Assembly: GCF_000732925.1 (NCBI RefSeq)
Contig: NZ_CP008953.1
Span: 6,448,001 to 6,512,000, forward strand
Reading direction: 5' to 3'
DNA from: Amycolatopsis japonica
GTDB taxonomy: Bacteria; Actinomycetota; Actinomycetes; Mycobacteriales; Pseudonocardiaceae
Length of the DNA stretch: 64,000 bases
The position numbers and the translations under genes are program-made. The notes beneath the pieces were generated by a model, which worked only from the letters and a program-made list of their open reading frames with translations, was not told the origin of the DNA and made no database searches. Shown here piece by piece: positions 41,554-51,191 of this stretch. The number at the start of each line of letters is the position of its first letter. Within the stretch, counting starts at the first letter, position 1.

Positions 41554-42642
41554 ATGCGTGCTCGTACCACTCGGTTTCTCGGCGCCACCGCGATCGCCGC
41601 GTGTGCCTGCCTCACCCTGACCGGCACCGCCTCGGCGGTCGCCCCCGCCAACGGCCTTTCCGAGGTCATCGCCGCGGCGGGCTCCGACACCACGGTCGAC
41701 ATCACCGGCGCGATCCTCGCCAACGCGAACGGTGGCGCCTGGAACAGCGACCCCGACAACTTCGTCAACGTGCCGCCGCTGCTGTCCGGCACCCAGACCT
41801 TCACCGTCCCGGCCGACCCGTTCGCCGACGAGGTCGTCTACAGCGCCGGCAACCCGGCCCCGAACGGTTCGTCGCAGGGCAAGGCCGCGCTGAAGGCCTC
41901 CGCCGAAGCGGGCGACGGCAAGATCGACATCGCGCGGTCGTCCTCGGCCCGCGGCTCGTCCGACCCCGGCACCTTCGAGTACTTCGCCTTCGCCACCGAC
42001 GGTGTCACCTGGGCCTCGTCGGCCACCGGTTCGGGTGCCGGCCTGACCCTCACCCTGGCGCAGCTGCGCGGCATCTACGACGGCTCCATCACCAACTGGA
42101 ACCAGGTCGGCGGCGCCAACTCCCCCATCAAGGTCTACCTGCCGCAGACCGGTTCCGGCACGCTGAGCTTCTTCACCGGCACCGTCCTCGGCTTCGACCC
42201 GACCACCAAGCCGGTCACCATCAAGCGCTTCCAGGAGCACGACGGCAACTCCATCCCGGCCGCCGACCGCGCCACCGCCATCGCGCCGTTCTCGATCGCG
42301 CAGTGGATCGCGCAGGGCAACACGGTCGTCGCCGACAAGCGGGCGGGCTTCACCGTCAACCCGCTGACCGGGGCCGGCTTCAACAGCTCCCCCGTCGCCG
42401 GTTCCGCCGGCAGTTACACCCCGGCGTTCACCACCGCGTTCCTGGGCTCGCGCAGCGTCTACAACATTGTCGACTCCCGCACCCCCAGCTACGACCAGGC
42501 CAAGCGCGCCGTCGGCTTCGACGACGGTGACACGGCCTCGACCGCCAGCCCGCTGTGCGGCGGCCAGCTCGCCGCCACCATCCAGCAGTACGGCTTCCTG
42601 ACCGTGTCGGGCCCGAACGGCCTGTCCTGCGTCAAGTCCTGA
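41554..42642 (+). CDS. PstS-like periplasmic substrate-binding protein
   Basis: 362 residues with a Sec signal peptide (about 1-28, ending TASA). The mature part is a type II binding fold related to PstS: LSEVIAAAGSDTTVDITGAIL at the start, LAQLRGIYDGSITNWNQVGG (typical PstS block) and PQTGSGTLSFFTG. No lipobox. It is an orphan, since the ABC genes are 6 kb away. A hairpin terminator follows, so it is monocistronic. It may scavenge phosphate under PhoP control. Confidence 0.85.
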   Translation: MRARTTRFLGATAIAACACLTLTGTASAVAPANGLSEVIAAAGSDTTVDITGAILANANGGAWNSDPDNFVNVPPLLSGTQTFTVPADPFADEVVYSAGNPAPNGSSQGKAALKASAEAGDGKIDIARSSSARGSSDPGTFEYFAFATDGVTWASSATGSGAGLTLTLAQLRGIYDGSITNWNQVGGANSPIKVYLPQTGSGTLSFFTGTVLGFDPTTKPVTIKRFQEHDGNSIPAADRATAIAPFSIAQWIAQGNTVVADKRAGFTVNPLTGAGFNSSPVAGSAGSYTPAFTTAFLGSRSVYNIVDSRTPSYDQAKRAVGFDDGDTASTASPLCGGQLAATIQQYGFLTVSGPNGLSCVKS

Positions 42643-42653
42643 CCCCCTCCTAG

Positions 42654-42706
42654 CGCGTGAAGGCCCCCTTCCCTCAGCTCAGCCGAGGGAAGGGGGCCTT
42701 CACGCG
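42654..42706. terminator. Bidirectional hairpin between convergent genes
   Basis: A perfect 22-bp stem (42654-42675 with 42685-42706; core AAGGCCCCCTTCCC) closed by nine bases. It lies between the PstS-like gene and the protease gene, eight bases from the protease stop, and can end transcription from both sides. Confidence 0.85.
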
Positions 42707-42713
42707 AGAAGTG

Positions 42714-44606
42714 CTACTTGGGGGCGACGCCCAGCGCGGCGAGCGCCGGGTCGGTCATGATCACGCCCGCGCCGGTGACCGGGTCGAAACCGGGGGCACC
42801 GAGGTCGATCGCGGTCGACACGAGCGCGTTCCGGATCTCCGCCGGGGTCGCGGCAGGCTTGCCCTGCTTCAGCAGCGCGGCGATGGCGGCGGCGCTCGGC
42901 GCGGCGGCCGAGGTCCCGAAGAACGGCTGGAAGCCGGTCACCGAGGTCGCGACGCCGTCGGCCGCGGTGATGTCCGGCTTGTTGCGCGTCGCGCCACCGG
43001 TCGAGGACACGTTGCCGGGGGTGATCACCGAACCGTCCGGGTTGTAGAACTGGTGACGGCGACCGTCCGAAGTGAACCGCTCCCACTTGCTGGCGGAGGT
43101 GAACAGACCCGGGTACGGGCCTGCCGGGTTCGCCGGGTCACCGGTCTCGAGCGCGCGGCCGAAGGCACCGGCGGCCGGGGCGGCCGCGACACTGAAGGCG
43201 TTGACGGCGGCCGAGTGGCCGGAGGTGACACCGTTGGTGCTGAAGGCTTTCAGCGCACCCGAGGTGACGAAGCGGCCGCGGATCACGTTGAGCGCGATGA
43301 ACCGGTCGGAGCCGCTGTACTTGACCACGGCGACCTTGAAGCCCGAGCCGCTGGCCGGGACCTGGGCGATCTCGTACGGGTTCTGGGTGCCGTTCTGCGA
43401 GCCCTCACTGGAGGCGACGACCGAACCGGACGAGTTCAGGACGAACAGGTCGTAGTCGCTGGTGGCCTTGCCCCACGGGTCGGACCAGAACAGGGTGACG
43501 TAGCGGCCCACCGAGTTCGGCGAAAGCGCGTTGTACAGCTGGGTCGTGGTGCTCGGGTCGAAGTCGTGCGGCGTACCGGTGATCCCGGAGATCTTGCTGC
43601 TGGAGCCGCGGAAGTCACCCTCGTAGTAGCCGCTGGTGCCGTCGGTCAGGTTGCCCGAGTTCCCCGCGGAGGAGAAGTAGAGCACGCCGGCCGCGGTCAC
43701 GTCGTTGACGGCCTGCGCGACCGGGCCGTCCTGGAACGGCGACTCGTCGAAATAGGACACGTCGTCGACGATGATCGTGCACTTGCCGGTGGTGCGCAGG
43801 GCACGGATGTTGTCGGCGAAGCTCTGCTCGCTGGTGAACGCGGTGGCGAAACCGAGCGCGGCGCCGGGCGCCATGTCGTGGATGATCTCCAGCATCGCGG
43901 TGCCCTCGTCACCGCTGCCCGCCTGACCGGGGAGGACGTCGACGGCGGGGAGCTCGCCCGCGGTCTGGGACGCCTTCAGGGATTTGATGCCGTCGGAAAG
44001 CACGCAGACCTTCTGGCCCGCGCCGGTGACGCCGTACTTGGTGCGGGCGGTGTCGTTCCCGTGCGCCTTGTCGCCCTCGGCGACCTGCAGCGCGGCGGCG
44101 GTCTGCTTGACCGCGGCCTGCCGCCGGTCCTGCTGCGCGGATTCGTTCCAGGTCATGGCCTGGGAAGCGGCCTTGACCTCGGCGACGTCCCCGCGTCCGG
44201 CGATCGCGTCGACGGCGTTCAGCGGGAGGTCTGCGCGGATCGCGCCGGCGGGAGAGGCGTAACGGACGGTGCCGCCCGCCGCCTTGACGGCGTCCACCAG
44301 GGACTGTCCGGCGCCCTTGATGTCCACCGCGACCGTGCCGGCGTCGCTGACGCCCAGCCCGGTCCGGTATTCGGGCAGCTTGCCGGCCAGGCCCTTGTCG
44401 GCGCGCAGGCGCTTCTCGACGACGAGCTGGCTCGACTGCTTGCGCTCAGCCGGGGTGAGGCTCTTCTTGATGCTCTGCAGTGCGGTGATCCCGGCCTGCG
44501 TGCGCGCCTCCTCCGACGGTTGGGCGCCGGAAACCGCCGTCGACAGCAGCAAAGCGCCGACCGCGACCGGAACCGAGCATGTGACCACCCGGCTGAATCT
44601 GCTCAT
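42714..44606 (-). CDS. Secreted S8-like serine protease with Glu at the catalytic His position
   Basis: 630 residues with a signal peptide (about 1-28) and a propeptide-like region (to about 195). The catalytic domain shows Asp205 (VCVLSDGI), the oxyanion Asn316 (SSAGNSG) and the nucleophile Ser566 (FFGTSAAAPS). Where subtilisins have HGTH, this protein has DEGT (Glu234), followed by MLEIIHDMAPGA. Family relatives with this EGT form exist, and the triad may work in a sedolisin-like manner. ATG 44606. Confidence 0.85.
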   Translation of the reverse strand: MSRFSRVVTCSVPVAVGALLLSTAVSGAQPSEEARTQAGITALQSIKKSLTPAERKQSSQLVVEKRLRADKGLAGKLPEYRTGLGVSDAGTVAVDIKGAGQSLVDAVKAAGGTVRYASPAGAIRADLPLNAVDAIAGRGDVAEVKAASQAMTWNESAQQDRRQAAVKQTAAALQVAEGDKAHGNDTARTKYGVTGAGQKVCVLSDGIKSLKASQTAGELPAVDVLPGQAGSGDEGTAMLEIIHDMAPGAALGFATAFTSEQSFADNIRALRTTGKCTIIVDDVSYFDESPFQDGPVAQAVNDVTAAGVLYFSSAGNSGNLTDGTSGYYEGDFRGSSSKISGITGTPHDFDPSTTTQLYNALSPNSVGRYVTLFWSDPWGKATSDYDLFVLNSSGSVVASSEGSQNGTQNPYEIAQVPASGSGFKVAVVKYSGSDRFIALNVIRGRFVTSGALKAFSTNGVTSGHSAAVNAFSVAAAPAAGAFGRALETGDPANPAGPYPGLFTSASKWERFTSDGRRHQFYNPDGSVITPGNVSSTGGATRNKPDITAADGVATSVTGFQPFFGTSAAAPSAAAIAALLKQGKPAATPAEIRNALVSTAIDLGAPGFDPVTGAGVIMTDPALAALGVAPK

Positions 44607-44813
44607 CGAAATCTCCCTGGCTTTTCAAAAGCACTGCCCACACGACACAGCCCGCAACAGGAATCCCTTCGGCCGCCCGAATGAATTACCCTGACCGGGT
44701 GTAATGGGGAGAATCTAAAGAGCGATCCGTGACGAGTCCACCCACCAAAGTCTGGATCGGGGGATGATCCACATCCTGGGAACGATTCCGGTCCGAAAAG
44801 ACCGATATCCCGT

Positions 44814-45698
44814 TTACGCCCAGGCGGGGAACAGCCGCCACAACGCCAGCGCCGCGAGCGCGGCGAGGGTGAGCAGCACCGGCCCGGTGATGACATAGGT
44901 CGAAACCGGACGCCAACGGCGATAAAGGAATGTCGCCCCGGCCGCCGCGACCACGAATCCGCCGAAGGCCAGCACCAGCCCGGCCCACGCGTCACCGTCG
45001 CCGGTGCGGCCGTCCTGCGCGTCCGCCCGGCCGTTCTGCGGGCTCGGCCGGAACGGCCTGCCCTCCAGGACGGCGGTCACCACCGTCGCCTCCGCCGAGG
45101 CCAGTGGCCACCACGACGCCGACGTCACCAAGGTCAGCCGGTCGTTTTCGGTCTTGCCGTAGTCGGCGCCCTCGTCGAGGGGACGCGTGGCCTTGTCGGT
45201 CACCCGGTAGACGGACTTGCCCTGCGTGGTCGCGACGACGATCTCGTCGCCCTTCTCCAGCGCGCCGAGCGAGCCGAACGGGCCGCCGAACCCGGCGTTC
45301 CGGGCGGCGATCACCGCGTTGCCCGGCTGCCCCAGCCCGGCCGTTCCCGGCACATGCCCTGGTCCGGACGCGGTTTCCCCGCTCGAAGCGCCCTCGATGA
45401 CGACCTGCTGCACCTTGAGGGCGGGGATCTCCATGACGGCCACCGGCCTGCCGAACTCGACCGGTTTCGCGGGCGGCGCGGCCCCGAAGAGGCTCTGGCT
45501 GGCACCCAGCGCCACGCCGATCTCGCCCCGGATCTCGGTCAGCGCCTTCCGCTGATCACTCGACTGCAGCATCGGGCCCAGCGCGTAGACGACCAGTGCC
45601 AGCGCGACCAGGGTGGTGACCAGCCACGCGAACACGACCGCGCCGATCCAGCCAGGACCGAACCGCAGGAATTGCCTCTCCTCCACTTCGGTGTTCAC
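44814..45698 (-). CDS. Sortase-fold membrane protein lacking the catalytic triad (pseudo-sortase)
   Basis: 294 residues. One N-terminal membrane helix (about 18-42), then a class E/F-like sortase domain: GPGHVPGTAGLGQPGNAVIAARN, GDEIVVATTQGKSVYRV and LTLVTSASWWPLASAEATVV. The positions that hold catalytic His, Cys and Arg in sortases are Arg133, Ser193 and Ala/Thr204-205. A second membrane segment (about 245-290, two helices) ends the protein. It should not transpeptidate; it may be a scaffold. GTG 45698 overlaps the stop of the binding-protein-like gene (GTGA), so it is the second gene of that operon. Confidence 0.82.
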   Translation of the reverse strand: MNTEVEERQFLRFGPGWIGAVVFAWLVTTLVALALVVYALGPMLQSSDQRKALTEIRGEIGVALGASQSLFGAAPPAKPVEFGRPVAVMEIPALKVQQVVIEGASSGETASGPGHVPGTAGLGQPGNAVIAARNAGFGGPFGSLGALEKGDEIVVATTQGKSVYRVTDKATRPLDEGADYGKTENDRLTLVTSASWWPLASAEATVVTAVLEGRPFRPSPQNGRADAQDGRTGDGDAWAGLVLAFGGFVVAAAGATFLYRRWRPVSTYVITGPVLLTLAALAALALWRLFPAWA

Positions 45699-48022
45699 GC
45701 CGCGCCGCCCGACTGCCTGCGACGCAGGAGAGCGGCCAACGCCCTCGTCAACCAGGACGGCACCGGACGTCCTGCCGCGAGATACGCCGTCGCGGACGGC
45801 AAGGTCGCCAGGATCACCAGTGCCACCAACGGGATCAGGGCGCCGAGCGCGCCGGCACCGGCGAATTTCGGGATGTCGATCGATTCGGCGAGGTTCTTCG
45901 CCGCCGCCACACTTTCGGGTGTCGGGGCGGCCGCCGGCGCGGGTCCGGTGGCGGCCGAGGGCGTACCGGCCGACGAGCCCGGACCGCCGGACGGGCCGGT
46001 GAGCGAGGCGTTGGACGCCTGCGTGACGCCGTTCGCGCCCGGTGGCGGCGGATTCTTCGCTTCTTCCTTTTCCTGACAAGCCTTTTCGGCGCTACCGGTG
46101 CCGATCTTGCCGACGCGTTCCGCGGCGGTCGCGGCCAATCCCGGGGTCAACCGGGCCATTCCGGGCGGAAGCAACGCCTGTCCGAATCCGGCCGCGAGAC
46201 CGGCGAACGCCTTCAGCTGGTCCTGCTTCTCCTGCATCGGCTTACAGGTCGCGTCGATCAGCGGGTTGACCGGAACGGCCATGTACTCGACGAAGGTGAG
46301 CGGGTAGGCGCCGTCCTTGGTGACGGTGCCGGTCTCGGCCGTCCCGTCGGGCCCGACCTTCATCGAATCGGCCGCCAGCTGCAGGCTCTGCTCGGTCGGT
46401 GCGACGAAGTTCCCCTTGCCGTCCGGGAGCGCCACCGGCGTCCAGCGGTTGACCGTCGCCGTCGCGAGATCGGTGATCACCCAGTTCAGGCAGCCGCCCG
46501 CACAGTCCGCGCCACGGCCGACGACCGCGTTGTCGACGGTCTTGCGCACCGACAGCTGCCCGGTCTTCGCGTCGACGTTGTTCACCCGCGACTTGCCGGG
46601 GTCGAGCACGCTCAGATCGGAGATCACCCCGGGCGACTTCCCGCTCAGCTCGCCGAAATAGTCGGTGCCCAGCGCCGGGAAGACCCACGCCTCCGGCGCC
46701 GTCGTGGCGAGGAGCCTGCTCAGCGCGAACGGGACCGTCCCCGCCCCCGATTCCCCGGTCACCCCGAAGAAGTCCGGGCTTCCGCCGTATCCGGCCCGTC
46801 GGTTCACCGCGATCACGCCGGCGGGCTGGCCGTCCTTGATCGCCGAGAGCGCGGGATTGCGCTCGACCAGCGGCGAACCGTTCTTGAAGACGCCGCCCCG
46901 GCCGCCGGCGTCGGGGTTCTGCCCGCCCTTCGTGAACATGTGCGCCAGCTCGGTGGTGGTGAACGACATCGTCGTGGCGAGCTTCGAGCCGAGCGGGTTC
47001 CCTTCGTCGTTGACGTCGGTCGGCGACCATCCGACCGCGGCGATCACCGCCGCGTTGACCCCGACAGGGACGTATTCCCTGGACCGCACCGTCTGGGCGG
47101 CCAGCGCGTTCCCGCTGCCGGTGATCATGAGATCGGAGGTGCCCTTGTCGAACGCGGTCAGCCCGGTGTCCTCGGTCTCGCTCACGATGTTGGCGGGCTG
47201 ATCGGCCTGGGTGGGTGCGCACAGCGCCTGGTTCCACGCGACCGCGGCCCGGCCGAGCCGCTCCGGCATGCTGGCGTTGAGCGTGTTCCGCCCGATCCCC
47301 TTGCAGCCCTTGACGCCGATCCCCGGCAGGTACGGGGTGAACTTGATCGACTCGTCGACCCAGGTCACCGTCTTGCCGGTCGCGTCCTGCGCGGTGATCT
47401 GGATCGTGGCGGTGCAGGGATTGTTCTCGTCGCAGGTGAACGAATACTGCCTTCTGCTCTTCGCACCGGTCGCCGGATCGACGACGACGGGATTGTCCGC
47501 CCACGGCACCTTGGGGAATTTGTCGCCGGGATTCACCGCCTTTTCATAAGTGGTGTAAAGCGGGTCCCAGGCCACCGCGTGCGGTCGCAAGGTGCCGCGC
47601 GGAATCGTCGTGTCGAAGACGATGTCGCCGGTCGTGCTGCTCCGCACCCTTTCCATCGACTGCATACCCGCGGCCTTGCCGGTGAATTCGTCGCCGAATT
47701 CGTCCTGGCAGTAGGACTGCACCCGGGTGAGCAGGGTGCTGTCCTTGGGCCACGGCGGGACGTACACCTTCTTCATGAGGTTGTCCGGCACGTCTTTCGG
47801 GCAGATGACGAGCTTCGCCTTCGCCCCCTTGGGCAATCCCGAAAGCGTGATCCGCAGTGGATCGCCGTTCTGGACCGCCGAAAGATCGGCGGGTTCGGTC
47901 TTGAGCCGATACGGCGGATTCGCGGGCGCCTGCGCCTGTGCGGCGGGAACGGACACCCCCGCGACCGCGAGCACCCCGCAGAGCAGCACGATCCCGGCTC
48001 GTCTCGCGCGGAACAGGAACAC
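45695..48022 (-). CDS. Large membrane-anchored PstS-like binding protein
   Basis: 775 residues starting at GTG 48022 (GGGGAG six bases upstream); two upstream starts (TTG 48052, GTG 48043) have no such site. A signal peptide (about 1-30, ending AQA) is followed by a Cys-rich N-terminal domain (CPKDV, YCQDEFGDEF, CDENNPC), a central PstS-like domain (KGTSDLMITGSGNA, YVPVGVNAAVIAAVGW, GGSPDFFGVTGESGAGTVPFALSRLL), a Pro/Ala/Gly-rich stalk and one C-terminal helix (GALGALIPLVALVILATL) before an Arg-rich tail. It is held at the outer face of the membrane. It is upstream of the pseudo-sortase and divergent from pstC. Confidence 0.8.
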   Translation of the reverse strand: MFLFRARRAGIVLLCGVLAVAGVSVPAAQAQAPANPPYRLKTEPADLSAVQNGDPLRITLSGLPKGAKAKLVICPKDVPDNLMKKVYVPPWPKDSTLLTRVQSYCQDEFGDEFTGKAAGMQSMERVRSSTTGDIVFDTTIPRGTLRPHAVAWDPLYTTYEKAVNPGDKFPKVPWADNPVVVDPATGAKSRRQYSFTCDENNPCTATIQITAQDATGKTVTWVDESIKFTPYLPGIGVKGCKGIGRNTLNASMPERLGRAAVAWNQALCAPTQADQPANIVSETEDTGLTAFDKGTSDLMITGSGNALAAQTVRSREYVPVGVNAAVIAAVGWSPTDVNDEGNPLGSKLATTMSFTTTELAHMFTKGGQNPDAGGRGGVFKNGSPLVERNPALSAIKDGQPAGVIAVNRRAGYGGSPDFFGVTGESGAGTVPFALSRLLATTAPEAWVFPALGTDYFGELSGKSPGVISDLSVLDPGKSRVNNVDAKTGQLSVRKTVDNAVVGRGADCAGGCLNWVITDLATATVNRWTPVALPDGKGNFVAPTEQSLQLAADSMKVGPDGTAETGTVTKDGAYPLTFVEYMAVPVNPLIDATCKPMQEKQDQLKAFAGLAAGFGQALLPPGMARLTPGLAATAAERVGKIGTGSAEKACQEKEEAKNPPPPGANGVTQASNASLTGPSGGPGSSAGTPSAATGPAPAAAPTPESVAAAKNLAESIDIPKFAGAGALGALIPLVALVILATLPSATAYLAAGRPVPSWLTRALAALLRRRQSGGAA

Positions 48023-48229
48023 GGACGACTCCCCAGATTTCACGGGACCCAACGTCCACGAGTCACCCGGCGGGGGTCAACGGGTCCCCCGCACTGATTC
48101 ACACACGTCCCGTCGGGCGTTCTCCGTGTGGACACCTTTCCCGGACACCGGCACCACATACTGGCCGCATCGGGGGCGACGTGGTGTGCCCTCGACTCCT
48201 TTACCCGCCAACACGAAGGAAGGCCGCTC
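48023..48229. promoter_or_regulatory. Divergent promoter region between the anchored binding protein and pstC
   Basis: These 207 bases separate the two halves of the Pst-like locus and must drive both. I see AAGGAAGG just before pstC. A weak phosphate-box-like pair (ATTCACACACG near 48097 and GTTCTCCGTGT 22 bases later) is present, too degenerate to call. No -10/-35 pair stands out. Confidence 0.45.
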
Positions 48230-49219
48230 GTGACGATCGCGCCACCCCGGCCCGACCCGTCCCCGCCCGGGGCCCCGGTGCGGCGGGCGATCACCGAAGT
48301 CCTGTCGCGGGCCGACCGCGCGTTCCGCCGCGTCACCACCGGCGCCGGGCTGACCATGCTGGCGATCCTCGTGGTCATCGGCTTCTTCCTCGTCTACCGG
48401 TCCGGGCCGGCGTTCGATTCCAGCGGTTTCGGCTTCTTCACCACGATCCGGTTCGATCCGGCTTCGGGTGTCCTCGGCGTACTCGGCCTGCTGTACGGGA
48501 CGATCGTGGTGGCGCTGATCGCGGTCCTGATCGCGGTCCCGCTGAGCATCCTGGCCGCACTGTTCATCACGGAGTACTCCAGCGGGCGGATCCGCGGCTT
48601 CCTGACCGGACTGGTCGACCTGCTCGCCGCGATCCCGAGCCTGCTGTACGGCCTGTGGGGGTTCGCCTTCCTCGGACCGCAGATCGTGCCGGTCTCGTCG
48701 TGGCTGACCGAAAACCTCGGCTGGATCCCGGTGTTCTCGGCCAAGGAGAACGCGCTGTACATCCAGTCCATGTTCATCGCGGGTCTGGTGGTCTCGCTGA
48801 TGGTCCTGCCGATCACGACCTCGGTGATCCGGGAGGTGTTCGCGCAGACACCGCCCGGGGAGAAGGAGGCGGCGCTCGCGCTGGGCAGCACGCGCTGGGG
48901 CATGGTCAAAACCGTGGTGCTGCCGTTCGGCCGCGGCGGCGTCATCGGCGGTTCGATGCTCGGGCTCGGTCGCGCGCTCGGCGAGACGATCGCCGTTTCC
49001 CTGCTGCTGCCGCAGGTTCCGGAGATCACGAAGCATCTCGTCCAGTTCGGCGGCGCGACGATCTCCGGGTTCATCGCCAACAACTCCGGCGCGTCCGGGC
49101 TCGCGCTGTCCGGACTGATGGCCGCGGGCTTGGTGCTGTTCGTCTTCACCCTGGCGACGAACTTCACCGCGTCGGTGATCATCTCCAAGAGCCGTTCCGG
49201 TGCGGGGGTGGACGCGTGA
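48230..49219 (+). CDS. pstC: Pst-like ABC transporter permease, PstC type
   Basis: 329 residues, starting at GTG 48230. Six membrane helices and the EAA loop ([32 protein letters not shown]) of PstC, with the [15 protein letters not shown] signature. It joins PstA to form the membrane channel. Stop overlaps pstA GTG. The first gene of a four-gene operon. Confidence 0.93.
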   Translation: MTIAPPRPDPSPPGAPVRRAITEVLSRADRAFRRVTTGAGLTMLAILVVIGFFLVYRSGPAFDSSGFGFFTTIRFDPASGVLGVLGLLYGTIVVALIAVLIAVPLSILAALFITEYSSGRIRGFLTGLVDLLAAIPSLLYGLWGFAFLGPQIVPVSSWLTENLGWIPVFSAKENALYIQSMFIAGLVVSLMVLPITTSVIREVFAQTPPGEKEAALALGSTRWGMVKTVVLPFGRGGVIGGSMLGLGRALGETIAVSLLLPQVPEITKHLVQFGGATISGFIANNSGASGLALSGLMAAGLVLFVFTLATNFTASVIISKSRSGAGVDA

Positions 49220-50349
49220 CCACGACCATGACTCCCCCGGTCACCCCGCCGCGCAAGCTCGTCAAACGCCGCCCGTCGGAGACGACCAGGCAGGACCGGC
49301 TCGCGGCGCTCGGCTGCGCGGTGTCGGCCACGCTGCTCACCTGGTTCGTCATGCATCTGCTGCTGGATTCCCCCGGCTGGCTGGCCGACCTGATCATCGC
49401 GTACCTGCTCTACCTGGCGATGCTGTACCTGGTCACCCGCGACCGGCTGGGCAAGCTCGCCGCGTCCGACCGGCTCGTGTCCACGATCGTCGTCACCGGG
49501 GCGCTGGTCCTGCTCGCGCCGCTGCTGTCGCTGTTGATCTACATCGTCGTCGAGGGCGCGCCGTACCTACGGCCGGGCTTCTTCACCCACGACATGTCCG
49601 CGGTCGCGCCGACCGATCCGGTGACCGACACCGGCGGATTGCACGCCGTCGTCGGCACTCTCGAACAGACCGCGCTCACCCTGGTCCTCGTCGTCCCGCT
49701 GGGCGTGCTCACCGCGGTGTTCCTGAACGAGACGCGGTCGCGGTTCCGCCGTCCGGTGCGGATCATGGTCGACGCGATGAGCGGCCTACCGTCCATTGTG
49801 GCCGGTCTGTTCGTCTACGCGGCGCTGATCATCCCCGGTATCCAGGCGGGCGTGGGATTGTTCAGCTACAACGGGATGATGGCCACCCTCGCCTTGACGA
49901 TGGTCATGCTGCCGACCGTCACGCGGACCGTGGACGTCGTGCTCCGGCTCGTCCCGGACGGCCTGCGCGAGGCGTCGCTGGCGCTCGGCGCGAGCCGGGC
50001 CCGCACGGTGTGGTCGGTGGTGCTGCCGACCGCCAGGACCGGCGTCACCACCGCCGTGATCCTCGGCATCGCCCGCGTGGCCGGGGAAACCGCACCGCTG
50101 CTGTTCACCTCCTTCGGTGCGCTGGGCATGAACGCGAACCCGTTCTCCGATCCGCAGGAGAGCATCCCGCTGTTCATCTACCGCTTCATCAAGCAGCCGC
50201 TGGAGAACGTCCAGCAGCGCGGCTACGTCGGCGCGCTCGTGCTGATCCTGCTCATCTTCGGCCTGTTCGCGATCGCCAGGGTGGTGGGCCGCGACCGGTC
50301 GAAGCGCAAGGCGAAGAGAACCACCGTCAAGACACAGGAGAACCGGTGA
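49216..50349 (+). CDS. pstA: Pst-like ABC transporter permease, PstA type
   Basis: 377 residues from GTG 49216, which overlaps the pstC stop. The PstA core ([62 protein letters not shown]) is preceded by an extra N-terminal membrane region (residues about 30-72) not seen in Escherichia PstA. Next stop overlaps pstB. Confidence 0.93.
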   Translation: MTTTMTPPVTPPRKLVKRRPSETTRQDRLAALGCAVSATLLTWFVMHLLLDSPGWLADLIIAYLLYLAMLYLVTRDRLGKLAASDRLVSTIVVTGALVLLAPLLSLLIYIVVEGAPYLRPGFFTHDMSAVAPTDPVTDTGGLHAVVGTLEQTALTLVLVVPLGVLTAVFLNETRSRFRRPVRIMVDAMSGLPSIVAGLFVYAALIIPGIQAGVGLFSYNGMMATLALTMVMLPTVTRTVDVVLRLVPDGLREASLALGASRARTVWSVVLPTARTGVTTAVILGIARVAGETAPLLFTSFGALGMNANPFSDPQESIPLFIYRFIKQPLENVQQRGYVGALVLILLIFGLFAIARVVGRDRSKRKAKRTTVKTQENR

Positions 50350-51191
50350 CCGACACTGAAGTGTCCTACGTGGACAGTCCGGCGCGCCCGCTGGTCGAAC
50401 TGACCGGCGGGCCGCCGCCCGGTGCGGCGGAACTCGAGTCCCGCGATATCGGTGCCTGGTTCGGTGACCGCCTGGTGCTCGAAGGGGTTTCGCTGCGGAT
50501 GCCCGCCAAGGAGGTGACCGCGCTCATCGGTCCCTCCGGCTGCGGCAAGTCGACCTTCCTGCGCATCCTGAACCGGATGCACGAACTGGTGCCGTCGGCG
50601 TCGCTGACCGGCGAGGTCCTGTTGGACGGTACGGACATCTACGCCGACGGGACACGTCCGCAGCAGGTCCGGCTGCGGATCGGCATGGTGTTCCAGAAAC
50701 CGAACCCGTTCCCGGCGATGTCCATTCGCGACAACGTGCTGGCCGGGCTGAAGCTCGCCGGTGTCAAATGCGGCGACAAGGACGCGCTCGTCGAGCAGAG
50801 CCTGGAGCGGGCCGGACTGTGGCGCGAGGTCCGCGACCGGCTCGGCTCCCCCGGCGGCGCGCTGTCCGGCGGGCAGCAGCAGCGGCTCTGCATCGCGCGG
50901 TCGCTGGCCGTGCAGCCGAACGTGCTGCTGATGGACGAGCCCTGCTCGGCGCTCGACCCGACGTCGACCCGCCGGATCGAGCAGACCATCGCCGAGATCG
51001 GGCACGAGGTGACGGTCGTCATCGTCACGCACAACATGCAACAGGCCCAACGGGTTTCGGATCACTGCGCGTTCTTCCTCGCGGCCGAGAACGAACCCGG
51101 CCGGGTGATCGAACACGGGCCGACGGACACCATCTTCAACGCGCCGTCGGACGAACGGACCTACGACTACGTGAACGGGCGATTCGGATGA
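50346..51191 (+). CDS. pstB: Pst-like ABC transporter ATPase, PstB type
   Basis: 281 residues. GTG 50346 overlaps the pstA stop. Walker [10 protein letters not shown], signature LSGGQQQR, Walker [17 protein letters not shown] and the H-loop [11 protein letters not shown] are all present and typical of PstB. About 30 extra residues at the N-terminus. Confidence 0.94.
   Translation: MTDTEVSYVDSPARPLVELTGGPPPGAAELESRDIGAWFGDRLVLEGVSLRMPAKEVTALIGPSGCGKSTFLRILNRMHELVPSASLTGEVLLDGTDIYADGTRPQQVRLRIGMVFQKPNPFPAMSIRDNVLAGLKLAGVKCGDKDALVEQSLERAGLWREVRDRLGSPGGALSGGQQQRLCIARSLAVQPNVLLMDEPCSALDPTSTRRIEQTIAEIGHEVTVVIVTHNMQQAQRVSDHCAFFLAAENEPGRVIEHGPTDTIFNAPSDERTYDYVNGRFG

Noticed and set aside
48097-48129. 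PHO box upstream of pstC
   Set aside because: Only two degenerate units 22 bases apart; match to the consensus is too poor.
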